Origin: a virus
DNA length: 40,505 bases
Strand: one strand, 5' to 3'
IMG/VR virus record: IMGVR_UViG_3300047094_001412
Coordinates: 1 to 40,505 of that record
Of this stretch, positions 1 through 8,318 are shown piece by piece. The notes beneath the pieces were generated by a model. The model saw only the letters and a list, made by a program, of their open reading frames with translations, ran no database searches and was not told the DNA's origin. Within the stretch, counting starts at the first letter, position 1, and each line of letters opens with the position of its first letter. The position numbers and the translations under genes were made by a program.

Positions 1-441
1 TGTATGGCCTGTCCACCCAAAACAATCACCTGCTTTCCAGAACGAATATACTTTATTTTCTATTTCTAATATTTGTCCTTCTATACCATCTTCTAACATC
101 ACAACTATTCTTATAATATTGTAATCGAAATTTAAATTATGAAGTTCTCTATATCTATCATATCTATCACTGTGTTTTGGAATAAACTGGCCTGGATTGA
201 AAAGGTTGATTGCAATGCTTATGTTTTTTAAGTACTGAAAACAAGGTTTGATATTTTCATACACACCTGCTGGCATAGGATTTGGTTCAAAATAATTATA
301 AAGTGTTAAGGACTCGATAGAATGTCCTGCATCTACATATTTCTTGAGTAAATCCGATCCTCGGTATTCGGCACGTTTATAGTTTAAACTTTTGAAATCA
401 TCGATATTCCAAGCAGGGGATATATGATTAAAAATTATCAT
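1..441 (-). CDS. HxD...H oxygenase-like protein (3' end outside window)
   Basis: Open reading frame of 147 codons that runs off the left edge, so the C-terminus is missing. It starts at an ATG whose last base overlaps the TAA of the amidinotransferase gene (TAATG). The visible part aligns with the 195-residue protein at 2372-2959: both have P-G followed by an HxD pair (His90, Asp92 here), a tyrosine, N-L, a hydrophobic strand, E-G-Q or V-G-Q, and W-x-A-G-D before a second histidine (His146, almost the last visible residue). This is the facial triad layout of Fe(II)/2-oxoglutarate oxygenases of the aspartyl/asparaginyl hydroxylase-like type. The 2-oxoglutarate-binding basic residue would lie beyond the edge. 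The two proteins are paralogs in one operon and may act on successive or related substrates. Substrate unknown. Confidence 0.82.
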   Translation of the reverse strand, partial: MIIFNHISPAWNIDDFKSLNYKRAEYRGSDLLKKYVDAGHSIESLTLYNYFEPNPMPAGVYENIKPCFQYLKNISIAINLFNPGQFIPKHSDRYDRYRELHNLNFDYNIIRIVVMLEDGIEGQILEIENKVYSFWKAGDCFGWTGHT

Positions 442-1496
442 TATGAAAAGTAATCTTGTAACTCGCCGGTACGTTTTACATCTAAAGTAGCACAATGGAA
501 TCCTCCACTCATTGTCCTAGCTTGGCGGCAAGGCAATCCAATAGTTTCAATTCCGTGCTTATCTAGAATACGGCGCAATTCATTTTGTTCAATGTCGCAT
601 ATTACTAGGTTTTCATTCACGCTTAAAAAGTTTAAACCAATATATGGACTGCACGGAGCTACTCCAGTATTTGCGGCAGGCACATGTAATTGATCTCCAG
701 TAACCCAAATTTTATCCCAATCTTTAAAAATTGGTGGGTACCAATTTTCGTTTAATCTATCCGCATTAAACAACACTAATCCTGGTCGTAAAGGTAAAAC
801 AGTAGAATCAAAATGTGCAAAACTATAATATCGTTCAGCTACATGTAATTTATATCCTCTTGGTTCAAGTATACTCTTCAACCATTTAAATCCTAGCAGA
901 TTTCCGCTGTTAGATACTTGACATAATAAATCTTTTCCTAATCTTACAACATTTGGCGCATCAAAAATAATTTCTTTATCAACTAAAGTTGCTTCGGTTC
1001 TGTCTTCTAACTGATAATTATCGTCAGTTAAAATAGGTTTAGGAGCACAAATCCATTCTGTACCTTCCTGCATCCATTCGTATAAATGTTTATAGTATGC
1101 TCTAGTTTCAAAATATCTAGCCCTCATTGGACTTGGACATTCTATAATTAAATTGTCAAGGGGTAACAACAAATCTCTAGGACAGAATGTATACCACCCT
1201 GTAGTCTCCCACTCCGGGGTACTGAATTTTTTCCTATGATCTATACTATCTGGTCGTCGTACTTTAACTCCTAGAGTTTTTAGAGTATCGGACAATCTTT
1301 CTAAATCTTCGTTAGCTTCGTCTTTTATCCACTGTTCGTGTTCAATGCCGTCAAATTGTTTTATGTCGTCATACTTTTCTCCGCCATAGATAAAACTGTG
1401 TGTGCTTTTATTCATTGTAGGATGCATACTAAAATCAGCAGTTCCTATTATGATTTCCTCAAGTGGATCCCAATCATTATGTGATTGTACGGGCAT
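441..1496 (-). CDS. Glycine/inosamine-type amidinotransferase
   Basis: A 351-residue enzyme of the arginine:X amidinotransferase family (AGAT, StrB1-like), which moves an amidino group from arginine to an amine, giving a guanidino product and ornithine. The full-length pattern is present: C-P-R-D at 105-108, the segment around 118-131 with R-A-R-Y-F-E, A-P-K-P at 151-154, F-D-A-P-N with Asp179, S-F-A-H-F-D with His228 and Asp230, and G-G-F-H-C with the catalytic Cys335. All three catalytic residues expected from the family (Cys, His, Asp) are in place, so it should be active. The amine acceptor cannot be read from the sequence. The start ATG has AAAGGA about ten bases upstream and overlaps the aminotransferase gene by 20 bases, so the two are translationally coupled. 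That makes a transamination product the obvious candidate acceptor. Confidence 0.93.
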   Translation of the reverse strand: MPVQSHNDWDPLEEIIIGTADFSMHPTMNKSTHSFIYGGEKYDDIKQFDGIEHEQWIKDEANEDLERLSDTLKTLGVKVRRPDSIDHRKKFSTPEWETTGWYTFCPRDLLLPLDNLIIECPSPMRARYFETRAYYKHLYEWMQEGTEWICAPKPILTDDNYQLEDRTEATLVDKEIIFDAPNVVRLGKDLLCQVSNSGNLLGFKWLKSILEPRGYKLHVAERYYSFAHFDSTVLPLRPGLVLFNADRLNENWYPPIFKDWDKIWVTGDQLHVPAANTGVAPCSPYIGLNFLSVNENLVICDIEQNELRRILDKHGIETIGLPCRQARTMSGGFHCATLDVKRTGELQDYFS

Positions 1497-2379
1497 AATC
1501 TAGTCCTTTAATAAATTGTTTATGAAAACTTAATCTGTTAGTAGTGCTGCCACGATTGTATTGATTCCATTCTTCGCCGCCGATTCCAAACAAAACTGTT
1601 TTAGTAGGCTTTACAGATAAGACATTACAAAAATCGAGCTGTTTCTGCATGTATTTAGACGAAATATAATCTGGAGAGAAATTTTCTAGAAATTTCATAC
1701 CTAAAGAAGCACCAATTTTATTATTGTAACTTATTTTATGGTAAACAAACATAGTGTCGTCGTCGTCAATGCGTGTATATCTCATACCAATTCGGGCATA
1801 TGCTACTGGAAATGTTTTACTTAAACTAAAAGTTATGTCTGTAATACACGAATATGCAAAATCAAATTCAATATTTCTACAAATTCCAAAATATGCACAA
1901 TCTACTAGTACAGGTACATTAAGTGAATTGCATTTTCTCATCAATTCGTGATAATTGAGATGTATGTCTCCTGTATCTGCAAATGGTAGACTAATAATTA
2001 CTGCATCGTTAGGAAGAATATCGTCGTCTTCTAACCATGCCCAATTATATTCCGCTCGCCATGCCAATTTATGATACATATATTCGCCTTTAAAACATCT
2101 AAATCTGCGATTATGATTTCTTAAATAAAATTTATCAAACCCTTCAGTTGTTCCATTACTGTAACACTTAAATTGAAACTGATCCAATCCAATCAAAGTG
2201 TTAGCTGCTGTGCTACGAATCCAACGATCGTAGGTATGTAAGTATTCGTCAATAACAGTATTATTATGAACACATCGTAAGTCAAATGGCTCTCTTAAAA
2301 TTTTTAAAGTTTCTGGATCTTCGATAGCGAATGCACTACCAAAGTCTAAGCTTCTTTTATCGTTAGGTATTTTATTCAT
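1477..2379 (-). CDS. PLP-dependent aminotransferase-like protein (fold type I)
   Basis: A 300-residue protein, short for a fold-type-I aminotransferase (usually 350-430). The motif set is nonetheless recognisable: S-N-G-T-T-E-G at 74-80 for phosphate/PLP binding, V-L-V-D-C-A-Y with Asp160 to pair with the PLP ring nitrogen, and S-L-S-K-T-F with Lys188 as the Schiff-base lysine. Eight residues later A-R-I-G-M-R fits the R-x-G of class I/II enzymes, and N-R-L-S-F with Arg282 near the end is a candidate carboxylate-binding arginine. It overlaps the upstream oxygenase gene by 8 bases and the downstream amidinotransferase by 20. An aminotransferase followed by an amidinotransferase is the order of chemistry used to make guanidino groups in streptidine-type cyclitols. 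That parallel is inference; a different amine product, or use of the fold as a decarboxylase or lyase, is possible. Confidence 0.78.
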   Translation of the reverse strand: MNKIPNDKRSLDFGSAFAIEDPETLKILREPFDLRCVHNNTVIDEYLHTYDRWIRSTAANTLIGLDQFQFKCYSNGTTEGFDKFYLRNHNRRFRCFKGEYMYHKLAWRAEYNWAWLEDDDILPNDAVIISLPFADTGDIHLNYHELMRKCNSLNVPVLVDCAYFGICRNIEFDFAYSCITDITFSLSKTFPVAYARIGMRYTRIDDDDTMFVYHKISYNNKIGASLGMKFLENFSPDYISSKYMQKQLDFCNVLSVKPTKTVLFGIGGEEWNQYNRGSTTNRLSFHKQFIKGLDYARTIT

Positions 2380-2959
2380 CTAAATATGATATTTGCATAG
2401 CAATTATATCGGATTTACCAAAATTACAAGTTCCATGCCATGCAAAACTTTCCCATGTATATACATCTCCGGCAGTCCAATTTCCTAATAATTCATTTCC
2501 TATCTGTATTACTTGTCCTACGTCCCAGTCATTCATTAAAATTACAGACCTTTTAATCTTCTCAGCGTATTCAATCGTAAGATTTTTTCTATGAACGAAT
2601 GTAGCATATGTATCAAAGTGCCACACTAACATATGCCCTGGAGTAATTTTTATAAAATTATAGCTCAATGTCTTATAAGGAAATTTGTCTAATATAGTTT
2701 TTAAATTTTCATTTAATGACGGGCAGTGTGACATTAAATGCCAAGTACTTTGATCAGGAATTTTCCATTCTTTATGAATTTCTTCTAGGTCACGCTTCAT
2801 ATCAGTAGTAAAACTATCCCACGGATCGTCATCAGGTACTTCCTTAGTTTGGACAGTTTCTATCCAATCAAAATTTAAATCGTTACTGGTCCATGTACAA
2901 TCTATTCTAAATTTGACTGCATTGTATTTTGTTAAATCTTTAAACTTCTCTAAGTCCAT
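2372..2959 (-). CDS. Fe(II)/2-oxoglutarate oxygenase, aspartyl-hydroxylase-like
   Basis: A 195-residue protein with W-H-F-D (His114, Asp116) and S-F-A-W-H-G-T (His175), spaced as in the double-stranded beta-helix core of Fe(II)/2-oxoglutarate oxygenases. I-K-R-S-V at 135-139 and W-T-A-G-D at 161-165 mark the core strands. P-G-H-M before the HxD motif is typical of aspartyl/asparaginyl hydroxylase-like members. The start has AAGG eleven bases upstream and overlaps the radical SAM gene by 20 bases. It is paralogous to the truncated protein at the left edge, and the pair brackets the aminotransferase and amidinotransferase. The likely role is hydroxylation of a small molecule or a peptide side chain made by this operon. 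Family assignment is fairly firm; the substrate is unknown. Confidence 0.75.
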   Translation of the reverse strand: MDLEKFKDLTKYNAVKFRIDCTWTSNDLNFDWIETVQTKEVPDDDPWDSFTTDMKRDLEEIHKEWKIPDQSTWHLMSHCPSLNENLKTILDKFPYKTLSYNFIKITPGHMLVWHFDTYATFVHRKNLTIEYAEKIKRSVILMNDWDVGQVIQIGNELLGNWTAGDVYTWESFAWHGTCNFGKSDIIAMQISYLDE

Positions 2960-3890
2960 ATAAATGCCTTAAAATATATTCTTTATTTGGAATAGTTATA
3001 TCATTTAATAATAATGAAAATTGTGTCTTTTCCATTTCTGATAAATTTACAACATCTAATTTCTTAGGATATGTCAGTATATTGGTGTTCCAAACGTATT
3101 GATTTTGATTAATAAAATTGGCTAGATCTTTAACTCCGTGCCAATTATTGACATGTAATACTGAATTTATCTCTAAGGAAAAACTCGTCGACTTTAATTG
3201 TTCTAGGAACTTAATTATGTCAGACCATTTACTGCCTTTTCTTACTTTTTCATTTAGGTCTGCAACTCCATCAATACTTACGTAAATTTTAACGCTCTTG
3301 AATGCGTTTAAAACTAAAATTTCTTTCTCGCTCAAAAGAAAAGTTCCATTAGTATAATAAATTACTGATACATTTTCAGGATTAGATATTTCTTTGAGAA
3401 AGCGGATATGCTTGTTAGTCATTAACGGCTCTCCCCCTAAAAATAAAATTTTATCTATACTTTTAGGAAGATTTATAAACTCCGTCGTTGTTAAAATATT
3501 AATTTTTTTATTGGTAGGATTTTTAATGTTAGCCCATGTAGAGCTCCATTCTTCCCAACATCCATCGCATGCCAAGTTACATATATTGTCAAAACCAATT
3601 TCTAAAAATTTTAATTCAACTTTATTAGTAGAATATTCTTTATTAAATTTTTGTCTTAAACTTTCTTTTCCTTGATTTTCTTCAGTATAACATTTTTCGC
3701 ATTCTGGAAATCGAACTCCATTTAAAGAACCTTCTCTAAGTTTATTATATTCTTCAATATGTAAGACAGCACTTACATCTCCCGTAAAGGTAGCTATGGG
3801 TTGTTTAAATCGGCAACAAGGAAAAATACGATTTCCAGGGCGAATGTTAGTATGCACCCAAAATGCTGAACATTTACTCATGTTGGCCAT
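2940..3890 (-). CDS. Twitch-domain radical SAM protein
   Basis: A 316-residue radical SAM enzyme. The [4Fe-4S]-SAM motif C-N-L-A-C-D-G-C is at Cys104, Cys108 and Cys111, followed by L-G-G-E-P and Y-Y-T-N-G-T. Unlike the other four radical SAM proteins here, its extra cysteines lie before the core: Cys7, Cys25-Cys26 and Cys64-x2-Cys67, in the setting F-W-V-H-T-N-I-R-P. This is the N-terminal twitch arrangement known from a family of uncharacterised radical SAM proteins, often found in phage and surface-glycan loci. An alternative start is the fourth codon (ATG at 3879-3881), which would give the ATGA four-base overlap seen at other junctions in this operon; the longer start has AGAGAA just upstream. 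Function unknown. It probably oxidises or rearranges an operon intermediate. Confidence 0.88.
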   Translation of the reverse strand: MANMSKCSAFWVHTNIRPGNRIFPCCRFKQPIATFTGDVSAVLHIEEYNKLREGSLNGVRFPECEKCYTEENQGKESLRQKFNKEYSTNKVELKFLEIGFDNICNLACDGCWEEWSSTWANIKNPTNKKINILTTTEFINLPKSIDKILFLGGEPLMTNKHIRFLKEISNPENVSVIYYTNGTFLLSEKEILVLNAFKSVKIYVSIDGVADLNEKVRKGSKWSDIIKFLEQLKSTSFSLEINSVLHVNNWHGVKDLANFINQNQYVWNTNILTYPKKLDVVNLSEMEKTQFSLLLNDITIPNKEYILRHLYGLREV

Positions 3891-5188
3891 TTCTCTGTAA
3901 GTGTTTTTATTACACGATAGTTATGTTCTAGTATAGGAGTCATTGATTGATACAAATTCCGAAGTGTCGTTATAGGTAAATTATCGATAAAATCAATAAC
4001 TTTAAAAATTTTAATCAATCGCTTTTCATGATTTTCTTCTCTATCATACCCTTCATCCCAAAAATTTTCAAAGGTTTTAAAACCGTATTTTTTTAAGTAT
4101 TCTAATGTATAAGGAGGAGCAACTAGTATAAAAGGTTTATGTCTATAAATTGCGTTTAATGTTTTCTCGCTAAATGTAGAAATCGGATGACTATATTTTG
4201 TTTCGTTTATAACGGCACAAAAACAACTATCATACTCGCTATTAGGAGCATAATCGAAGGACATTTCAAAATTAGGATTTGGGATAGCAGAATTCATTCC
4301 TATGACTAAAGACCCCATATTATCTAATTTTTGTAAATTTGTTATCAACTTATTAAAAATTTTAAAATTATTTTTATGCCAGGACGATAAATCAAACCAT
4401 AATTGATTTTTTAGGGATCCGTAAATAGATTTTTTTTGATCAAAAGACATTATTGAATTTTTATCTAATAGATATGCAGCGATTAAATGTCTTACTGCTT
4501 TATATTTTCCATTAGCAGATAAAAATTTATGAGTTATTTGATTAGCAGTTCTTGGATGAATATAACTTATTGGTTTATCCAGTATTCTTTTAGCTACACT
4601 TACAACATACATATTCCTAACAGCTAAATTCATTGTTGGATATTGTTTCTGTAAATATTTTTGAACATTATAATCTCCACAATAAACAGTGACATTATTG
4701 AGATTATTTTTGTCAATAAACTGTTTTATACTGTCTAGTTCAAATGAATAAATTGTTTTTAAATTTTCTTGAGTGGATTCAAATCCTCTAATACTTGAAC
4801 CATATTTTTTGTAATATTCATTTGTACTTGCTTTTGTAGGAGGGCCTTCGAGATAGTTTTTTATTGTTGGACCTGTATTAAGATACAGATCCTCAAAGAG
4901 ATAAATGCATAGGCCTTGTGTATTAAAAATCTTAATATGATCAGGTTCGCAAATTAAATCTTCTATTTGTTTTAAAGAACCGCATCCTGTACAAACAAAA
5001 TGTGGTTTTGATTCTTCTGCCAAACATGTATCTTTAAAAATAGTATTATAAAAGTCAATAAAACTGTTTACTCCAATTACACTCAATGAAGATTCGCTGA
5101 AAATAGAACCGTTTTTTAACAGTAACCTATTTTCAATAGCAGGATTCATAAAATTTTGAAAGACTACGTGACTAAAAAACTCATCCAT
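3878..5188 (-). CDS. Unknown protein, possible glycosyltransferase-like (paralog of 5181-6560)
   Basis: A 436-residue protein I do not recognise with confidence. It aligns along its length with the neighbouring 459-residue protein. Shared marks are T-V-Y-x-G-D-Y-N near residue 170, a mid-region with L-W-F-D-L, and a strongly conserved C-terminus: S-E-K-T-L-N-A-I near 340, K-P-F-I-L-V-A-P-P near 352, and F-W-D-E-G-Y-D with E-E-N-H-E near 375-390. The E-K-T-x-x-x-I...P-F-I-x-x-x-P-P pattern resembles the nucleotide-sugar-binding part of some GT-B glycosyltransferases, so a sugar-transfer role is a guess. No membrane segment or signal peptide is visible. The gene overlaps both neighbours (8 bases upstream, 13 downstream), so it belongs to the enzyme operon. 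Confidence 0.6.
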   Translation of the reverse strand: MDEFFSHVVFQNFMNPAIENRLLLKNGSIFSESSLSVIGVNSFIDFYNTIFKDTCLAEESKPHFVCTGCGSLKQIEDLICEPDHIKIFNTQGLCIYLFEDLYLNTGPTIKNYLEGPPTKASTNEYYKKYGSSIRGFESTQENLKTIYSFELDSIKQFIDKNNLNNVTVYCGDYNVQKYLQKQYPTMNLAVRNMYVVSVAKRILDKPISYIHPRTANQITHKFLSANGKYKAVRHLIAAYLLDKNSIMSFDQKKSIYGSLKNQLWFDLSSWHKNNFKIFNKLITNLQKLDNMGSLVIGMNSAIPNPNFEMSFDYAPNSEYDSCFCAVINETKYSHPISTFSEKTLNAIYRHKPFILVAPPYTLEYLKKYGFKTFENFWDEGYDREENHEKRLIKIFKVIDFIDNLPITTLRNLYQSMTPILEHNYRVIKTLTEKWPT

Positions 5189-6560
5189 TATACTTAAACT
5201 TTGAAATATTTTGTATTATACGATAATTATGTTCTAAAATAGGTAACATCTTAATATATAGTTCTTTTAATTCGTCTATTGAAAAACTATTAATGTAATC
5301 TATAATACGAAATATTTTGATTAGACGAGATTCGTGATTTTCTTCTTGATCATAACTTTCGTCCCAAAATTCGTCAAATGTTTGTATTCCGTATGATTGC
5401 ATATATTCTAAAGTGCGTGGAGGTGCTACTAATATAAAAGGCCGAAACGATTTTATAGCATTTAATGTTTTTTCACTAAACTGCCCCATAGGGTATGCAA
5501 ATCTTGCTTCCGTTATCACCGAACAAAAGCATTGTTGATAACTACTAACTGGCACTGGTAAAGATTCTAATGCTACTTCGCTTTCTATGTTTGTATCTAT
5601 AGACAAAGAGTTTGGCATTATATTAAGTTGATGTCTTATTTTAGAATAAATTTCAGGGCAATCAGTCTTCCATTTGTCTAAATCAAACCATAAATAATTT
5701 TCTAATTTACCCCAAATTGGTATAGATTTATCTTTCCTGTCGTCAAAAATAACAAATGGCGAATCTTCAATTTTAGTTTGATACGAGCATAATGCAGACA
5801 TATTTAATAGATAGGCTGCTACTAACTGACGATAACCGTCATACCTTCTATTTCCGCACCAAAATTTGTATAATATAGTTTCCGATGACGGTGGTGTGCT
5901 ATAACTGTTATATTCGTATGATGTAAATCTACTATCCGAATGTCTAAATAGCGAAGTTAGAAATATGTCTTGAGTAGCAAGTGTCATTTCTGGATACGAA
6001 TTTTTGAAATGTTTTTCGATATTATAATCTCCAGTATACACAGTTACTTTTTTTAAGTTGTTTTTAATTATAAATTTTTTTAAATTTTCAAATTCGAAAC
6101 AATACATTTTAGAAATGTTATCATAAGTTGATTCAAATCCAACAACACTTGGTTTAATTATATTAAAAAGCTCTTCTCGAGAAGAATCAAATTTTAAAGA
6201 ATTTACAAATGGACGTTTACTATCGCTGATATCTATAAAAATAGTTTCATAAAGATATATTTCTAAACCGACTGTATTAAGATAGTTTTTGATATCTTCA
6301 GAATACATAATTTTGTCTAAGTGCGGCCAGCTTCCGCAGGCTGTAATAATTAAATAAGGAACATTATAATTTTTTAAAAAAGAATCAGAGTAATAATCTT
6401 TATAATAATCAAAAAACGTATACTTGGGGTACCTATGATTATTTGATTCAGATAAAAATTTTCCGTCATGAAATATAATACGGTTTTCTCGGTCAGGTAA
6501 TGACAAATTTTCGTATACGATTCCAAAACAACTTTCTTCTTTTGTATCAAATATTTTCAT
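5181..6560 (-). CDS. Unknown protein, possible glycosyltransferase-like (paralog of 3878-5188)
   Basis: A 459-residue partner of the next gene, probably from a tandem duplication with later divergence. It has T-V-Y-T-G-D-Y-N near residue 168, L-W-F-D-L in the middle, and the shared C-terminal block: S-E-K-T-L-N-A-I near 360, R-P-F-I-L-V-A-P-P, then F-W-D-E-S-Y-D with E-E-N-H-E near 396-405 and a final helix ending in I-L-E-H-N-Y-R. It differs from its paralog by an insertion around residues 210-275. The upstream gene overlaps by 14 bases and no clear ribosome-binding site is seen, which suggests translational coupling. The C-terminal pattern makes glycosyltransferase the best guess, but no DxD or other decisive motif is present, so I leave it as unknown. 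Confidence 0.6.
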   Translation of the reverse strand: MKIFDTKEESCFGIVYENLSLPDRENRIIFHDGKFLSESNNHRYPKYTFFDYYKDYYSDSFLKNYNVPYLIITACGSWPHLDKIMYSEDIKNYLNTVGLEIYLYETIFIDISDSKRPFVNSLKFDSSREELFNIIKPSVVGFESTYDNISKMYCFEFENLKKFIIKNNLKKVTVYTGDYNIEKHFKNSYPEMTLATQDIFLTSLFRHSDSRFTSYEYNSYSTPPSSETILYKFWCGNRRYDGYRQLVAAYLLNMSALCSYQTKIEDSPFVIFDDRKDKSIPIWGKLENYLWFDLDKWKTDCPEIYSKIRHQLNIMPNSLSIDTNIESEVALESLPVPVSSYQQCFCSVITEARFAYPMGQFSEKTLNAIKSFRPFILVAPPRTLEYMQSYGIQTFDEFWDESYDQEENHESRLIKIFRIIDYINSFSIDELKELYIKMLPILEHNYRIIQNISKFKYNG

Positions 6561-7461
6561 TTTTTATTGCGATAACATTTTCTTTAGAATGTTTTATTGA
6601 AAAAAGTTTATTGTTATTACACATATCGCAAAGATCAATGTGTTTATTAGAAGTTTCTACAAAGTGTTTTAATTCAGTTACAGTAGGATTTTTTAAATTA
6701 AGTGCTTTATAATTTAAATATTTTGACCAGTCGTTATCGTCGAGTTGATTTTTTATTTTTAAAATTTTAGGAAGAATTGCAAACCACGAACACTTGTATA
6801 ATTTAGATTCGTATAGTAAATGACAATTTGGCATCGAACATCCATTTTTATAAGATCCTTCGGGGTCATTTGTTGCAAAAGGTTTTATTTTATTTTCATT
6901 ATTTGTATAATAACAGCTATAAAAATATTCTGCGTCTGCTATTCTAACATTGAATGTGCTAGAAGAATATAATTCTACACTGTCTTGAACTACACCCCAT
7001 TTAATTGTACTCTTTTTATTCATATGATTAGTTTCGAGGAATTTCTCTAGTGTTTTATGAAATTTCTTAGCTATGATGTCGTCTGAGAACAATTTAAAAT
7101 GATTGGTGATATCAATCACGCAAGGGTGAAAAGTTTTGCAAAATTCTATTAGTTTATTCTGAAATTTATCTAGCAGTAGTCCGTTTGTACAGATTCCGAT
7201 AGTGCTATTAGGAAATTTTATTCTTATATGTTCGACAATCTTTTCTATAGAATCCCAATATAAAAATGCTTCTCCTCCCATCAGATCAAACTCATTTACA
7301 TCGGCATAATTGGAAAGATCATCGATACTTTCAAATATCGAATCTAATGTTGGATCGTGCTCGTAATTTTTTATAATGTCTGACGCCGAAGTGCATCCAT
7401 TACAGGATAAATTGCATCGATGTCCATAAAAAATTTCCACCATTGGCAGTGATATTTTCAT
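6547..7461 (-). CDS. Radical SAM protein with C-terminal SPASM/twitch-like cysteines
   Basis: A 304-residue radical SAM enzyme. C-N-L-S-C-N-G-C places the cluster ligands at Cys16, Cys20 and Cys23, very near the N-terminus. L-M-G-G-E-A at 60-65 replaces the usual G-G-E-P, and C-T-N-G follows in the SAM-binding strand. The C-terminal cysteines are Cys208, Cys213, Cys224 (in L-Y-K-C) and Cys278-x2-Cys281, the same five-cysteine layout as the three preceding radical SAM proteins, enough to hold an auxiliary Fe-S cluster. It is the most divergent of the four and lacks their I-W-P-L tail. Its start overlaps the previous stop by one base (TAATG), with AAGGT upstream. Substrate unknown; SPASM/twitch enzymes act on peptides or on sugars and cyclitols. 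Confidence 0.88.
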   Translation of the reverse strand: MKISLPMVEIFYGHRCNLSCNGCTSASDIIKNYEHDPTLDSIFESIDDLSNYADVNEFDLMGGEAFLYWDSIEKIVEHIRIKFPNSTIGICTNGLLLDKFQNKLIEFCKTFHPCVIDITNHFKLFSDDIIAKKFHKTLEKFLETNHMNKKSTIKWGVVQDSVELYSSSTFNVRIADAEYFYSCYYTNNENKIKPFATNDPEGSYKNGCSMPNCHLLYESKLYKCSWFAILPKILKIKNQLDDNDWSKYLNYKALNLKNPTVTELKHFVETSNKHIDLCDMCNNNKLFSIKHSKENVIAIKNENI

Positions 7462-8318
7462 TAAAACTTTACCTTACTTTTTGACAATGGCCAAATTGGC
7501 TTAATAATTTTTCTTTCTGCACATAGTTGACATTGTTTTATATAAGTTTGTATTTCATTAAAAAATTGTACCAGTTTATCTTCCGAATCAAATGGATCAG
7601 CGGGCACATATGAATTTAAAAGGTCTGCTCCTTCTTGTTCAAATTGAAATTGATTTGTCAGATCTGAAGCGATTGCGGTCAAATAGCATTTATATATTTT
7701 ACCTTTCATAAAAAAGTGCGATGGTCCACATTCTTGCATACAGAGGTCGTGTGCTTTAACTGGATCACTTCTTCTAAAGAAGGTTATTTTATTTTCTATT
7801 TTTTCTGTTGATGCTTTAAAAAAAACATAAGTGTTATATAGTTTTATTACATTTCGATCATTTAAAATATAATTTGTTACTGATCCATTGACAACTTTAG
7901 TTGCATTAATGAGGGCGGATATCTTGTTTATAGATAGTTCTATGCTATTTCTTAATGCAGGATCATGTACACATACATCAAAAGAAAATCCTTTGTTAAT
8001 TATTTCTATAGCAAGGTCAATATTATTCTGAATGTACGTTCCATTGGTGCTTATTCTAAAATTTTTAGTAGAAGTAAAGTATTTCGAAACTTGATTGACC
8101 CAATCAATTAATTTTGGATTTGCAAAAGGTTCGCCTCCTATTAAATTTATAGTATCTACATCTAACTTCTTACTCCATTCTATATAATAATCTTCATAAT
8201 CTTTCCAAAATAAATGACCCTTAAAATTTCTATTGTTATAAGAATCACAATTTTCACATGTTAAATTACATACATGTGTTACATGAAAAAACATTTCTTT
8301 TAAGTAAATTTTTTTCAT
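7461..8318 (-). CDS. Radical SAM protein, third of a tandem set
   Basis: A 285-residue radical SAM enzyme with C-N-L-T-C-E-N-C (Cys17, Cys21, Cys24), I-G-G-E-P-F and I-S-T-N-G-T. C-terminal cysteines are Cys193, Cys197, Cys211 (I-Y-K-C) and Cys263-x2-Cys266, an auxiliary-cluster pattern of the SPASM/twitch kind. It shares with the two upstream genes the H-D-P motif near residue 118, D-P-F-D before the last cysteines, and the C-terminal I-W-P-L-S-K. R-R-S-D-P-V-K-A-H is nearly identical to the protein at 9172-10032, so these two are the closest pair. The start overlaps the upstream stop as ATGA. The set probably arose by local duplication, giving enzymes for related positions of one substrate or subunits of one complex. 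Confidence 0.9.
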   Translation of the reverse strand: MKKIYLKEMFFHVTHVCNLTCENCDSYNNRNFKGHLFWKDYEDYYIEWSKKLDVDTINLIGGEPFANPKLIDWVNQVSKYFTSTKNFRISTNGTYIQNNIDLAIEIINKGFSFDVCVHDPALRNSIELSINKISALINATKVVNGSVTNYILNDRNVIKLYNTYVFFKASTEKIENKITFFRRSDPVKAHDLCMQECGPSHFFMKGKIYKCYLTAIASDLTNQFQFEQEGADLLNSYVPADPFDSEDKLVQFFNEIQTYIKQCQLCAERKIIKPIWPLSKSKVKF

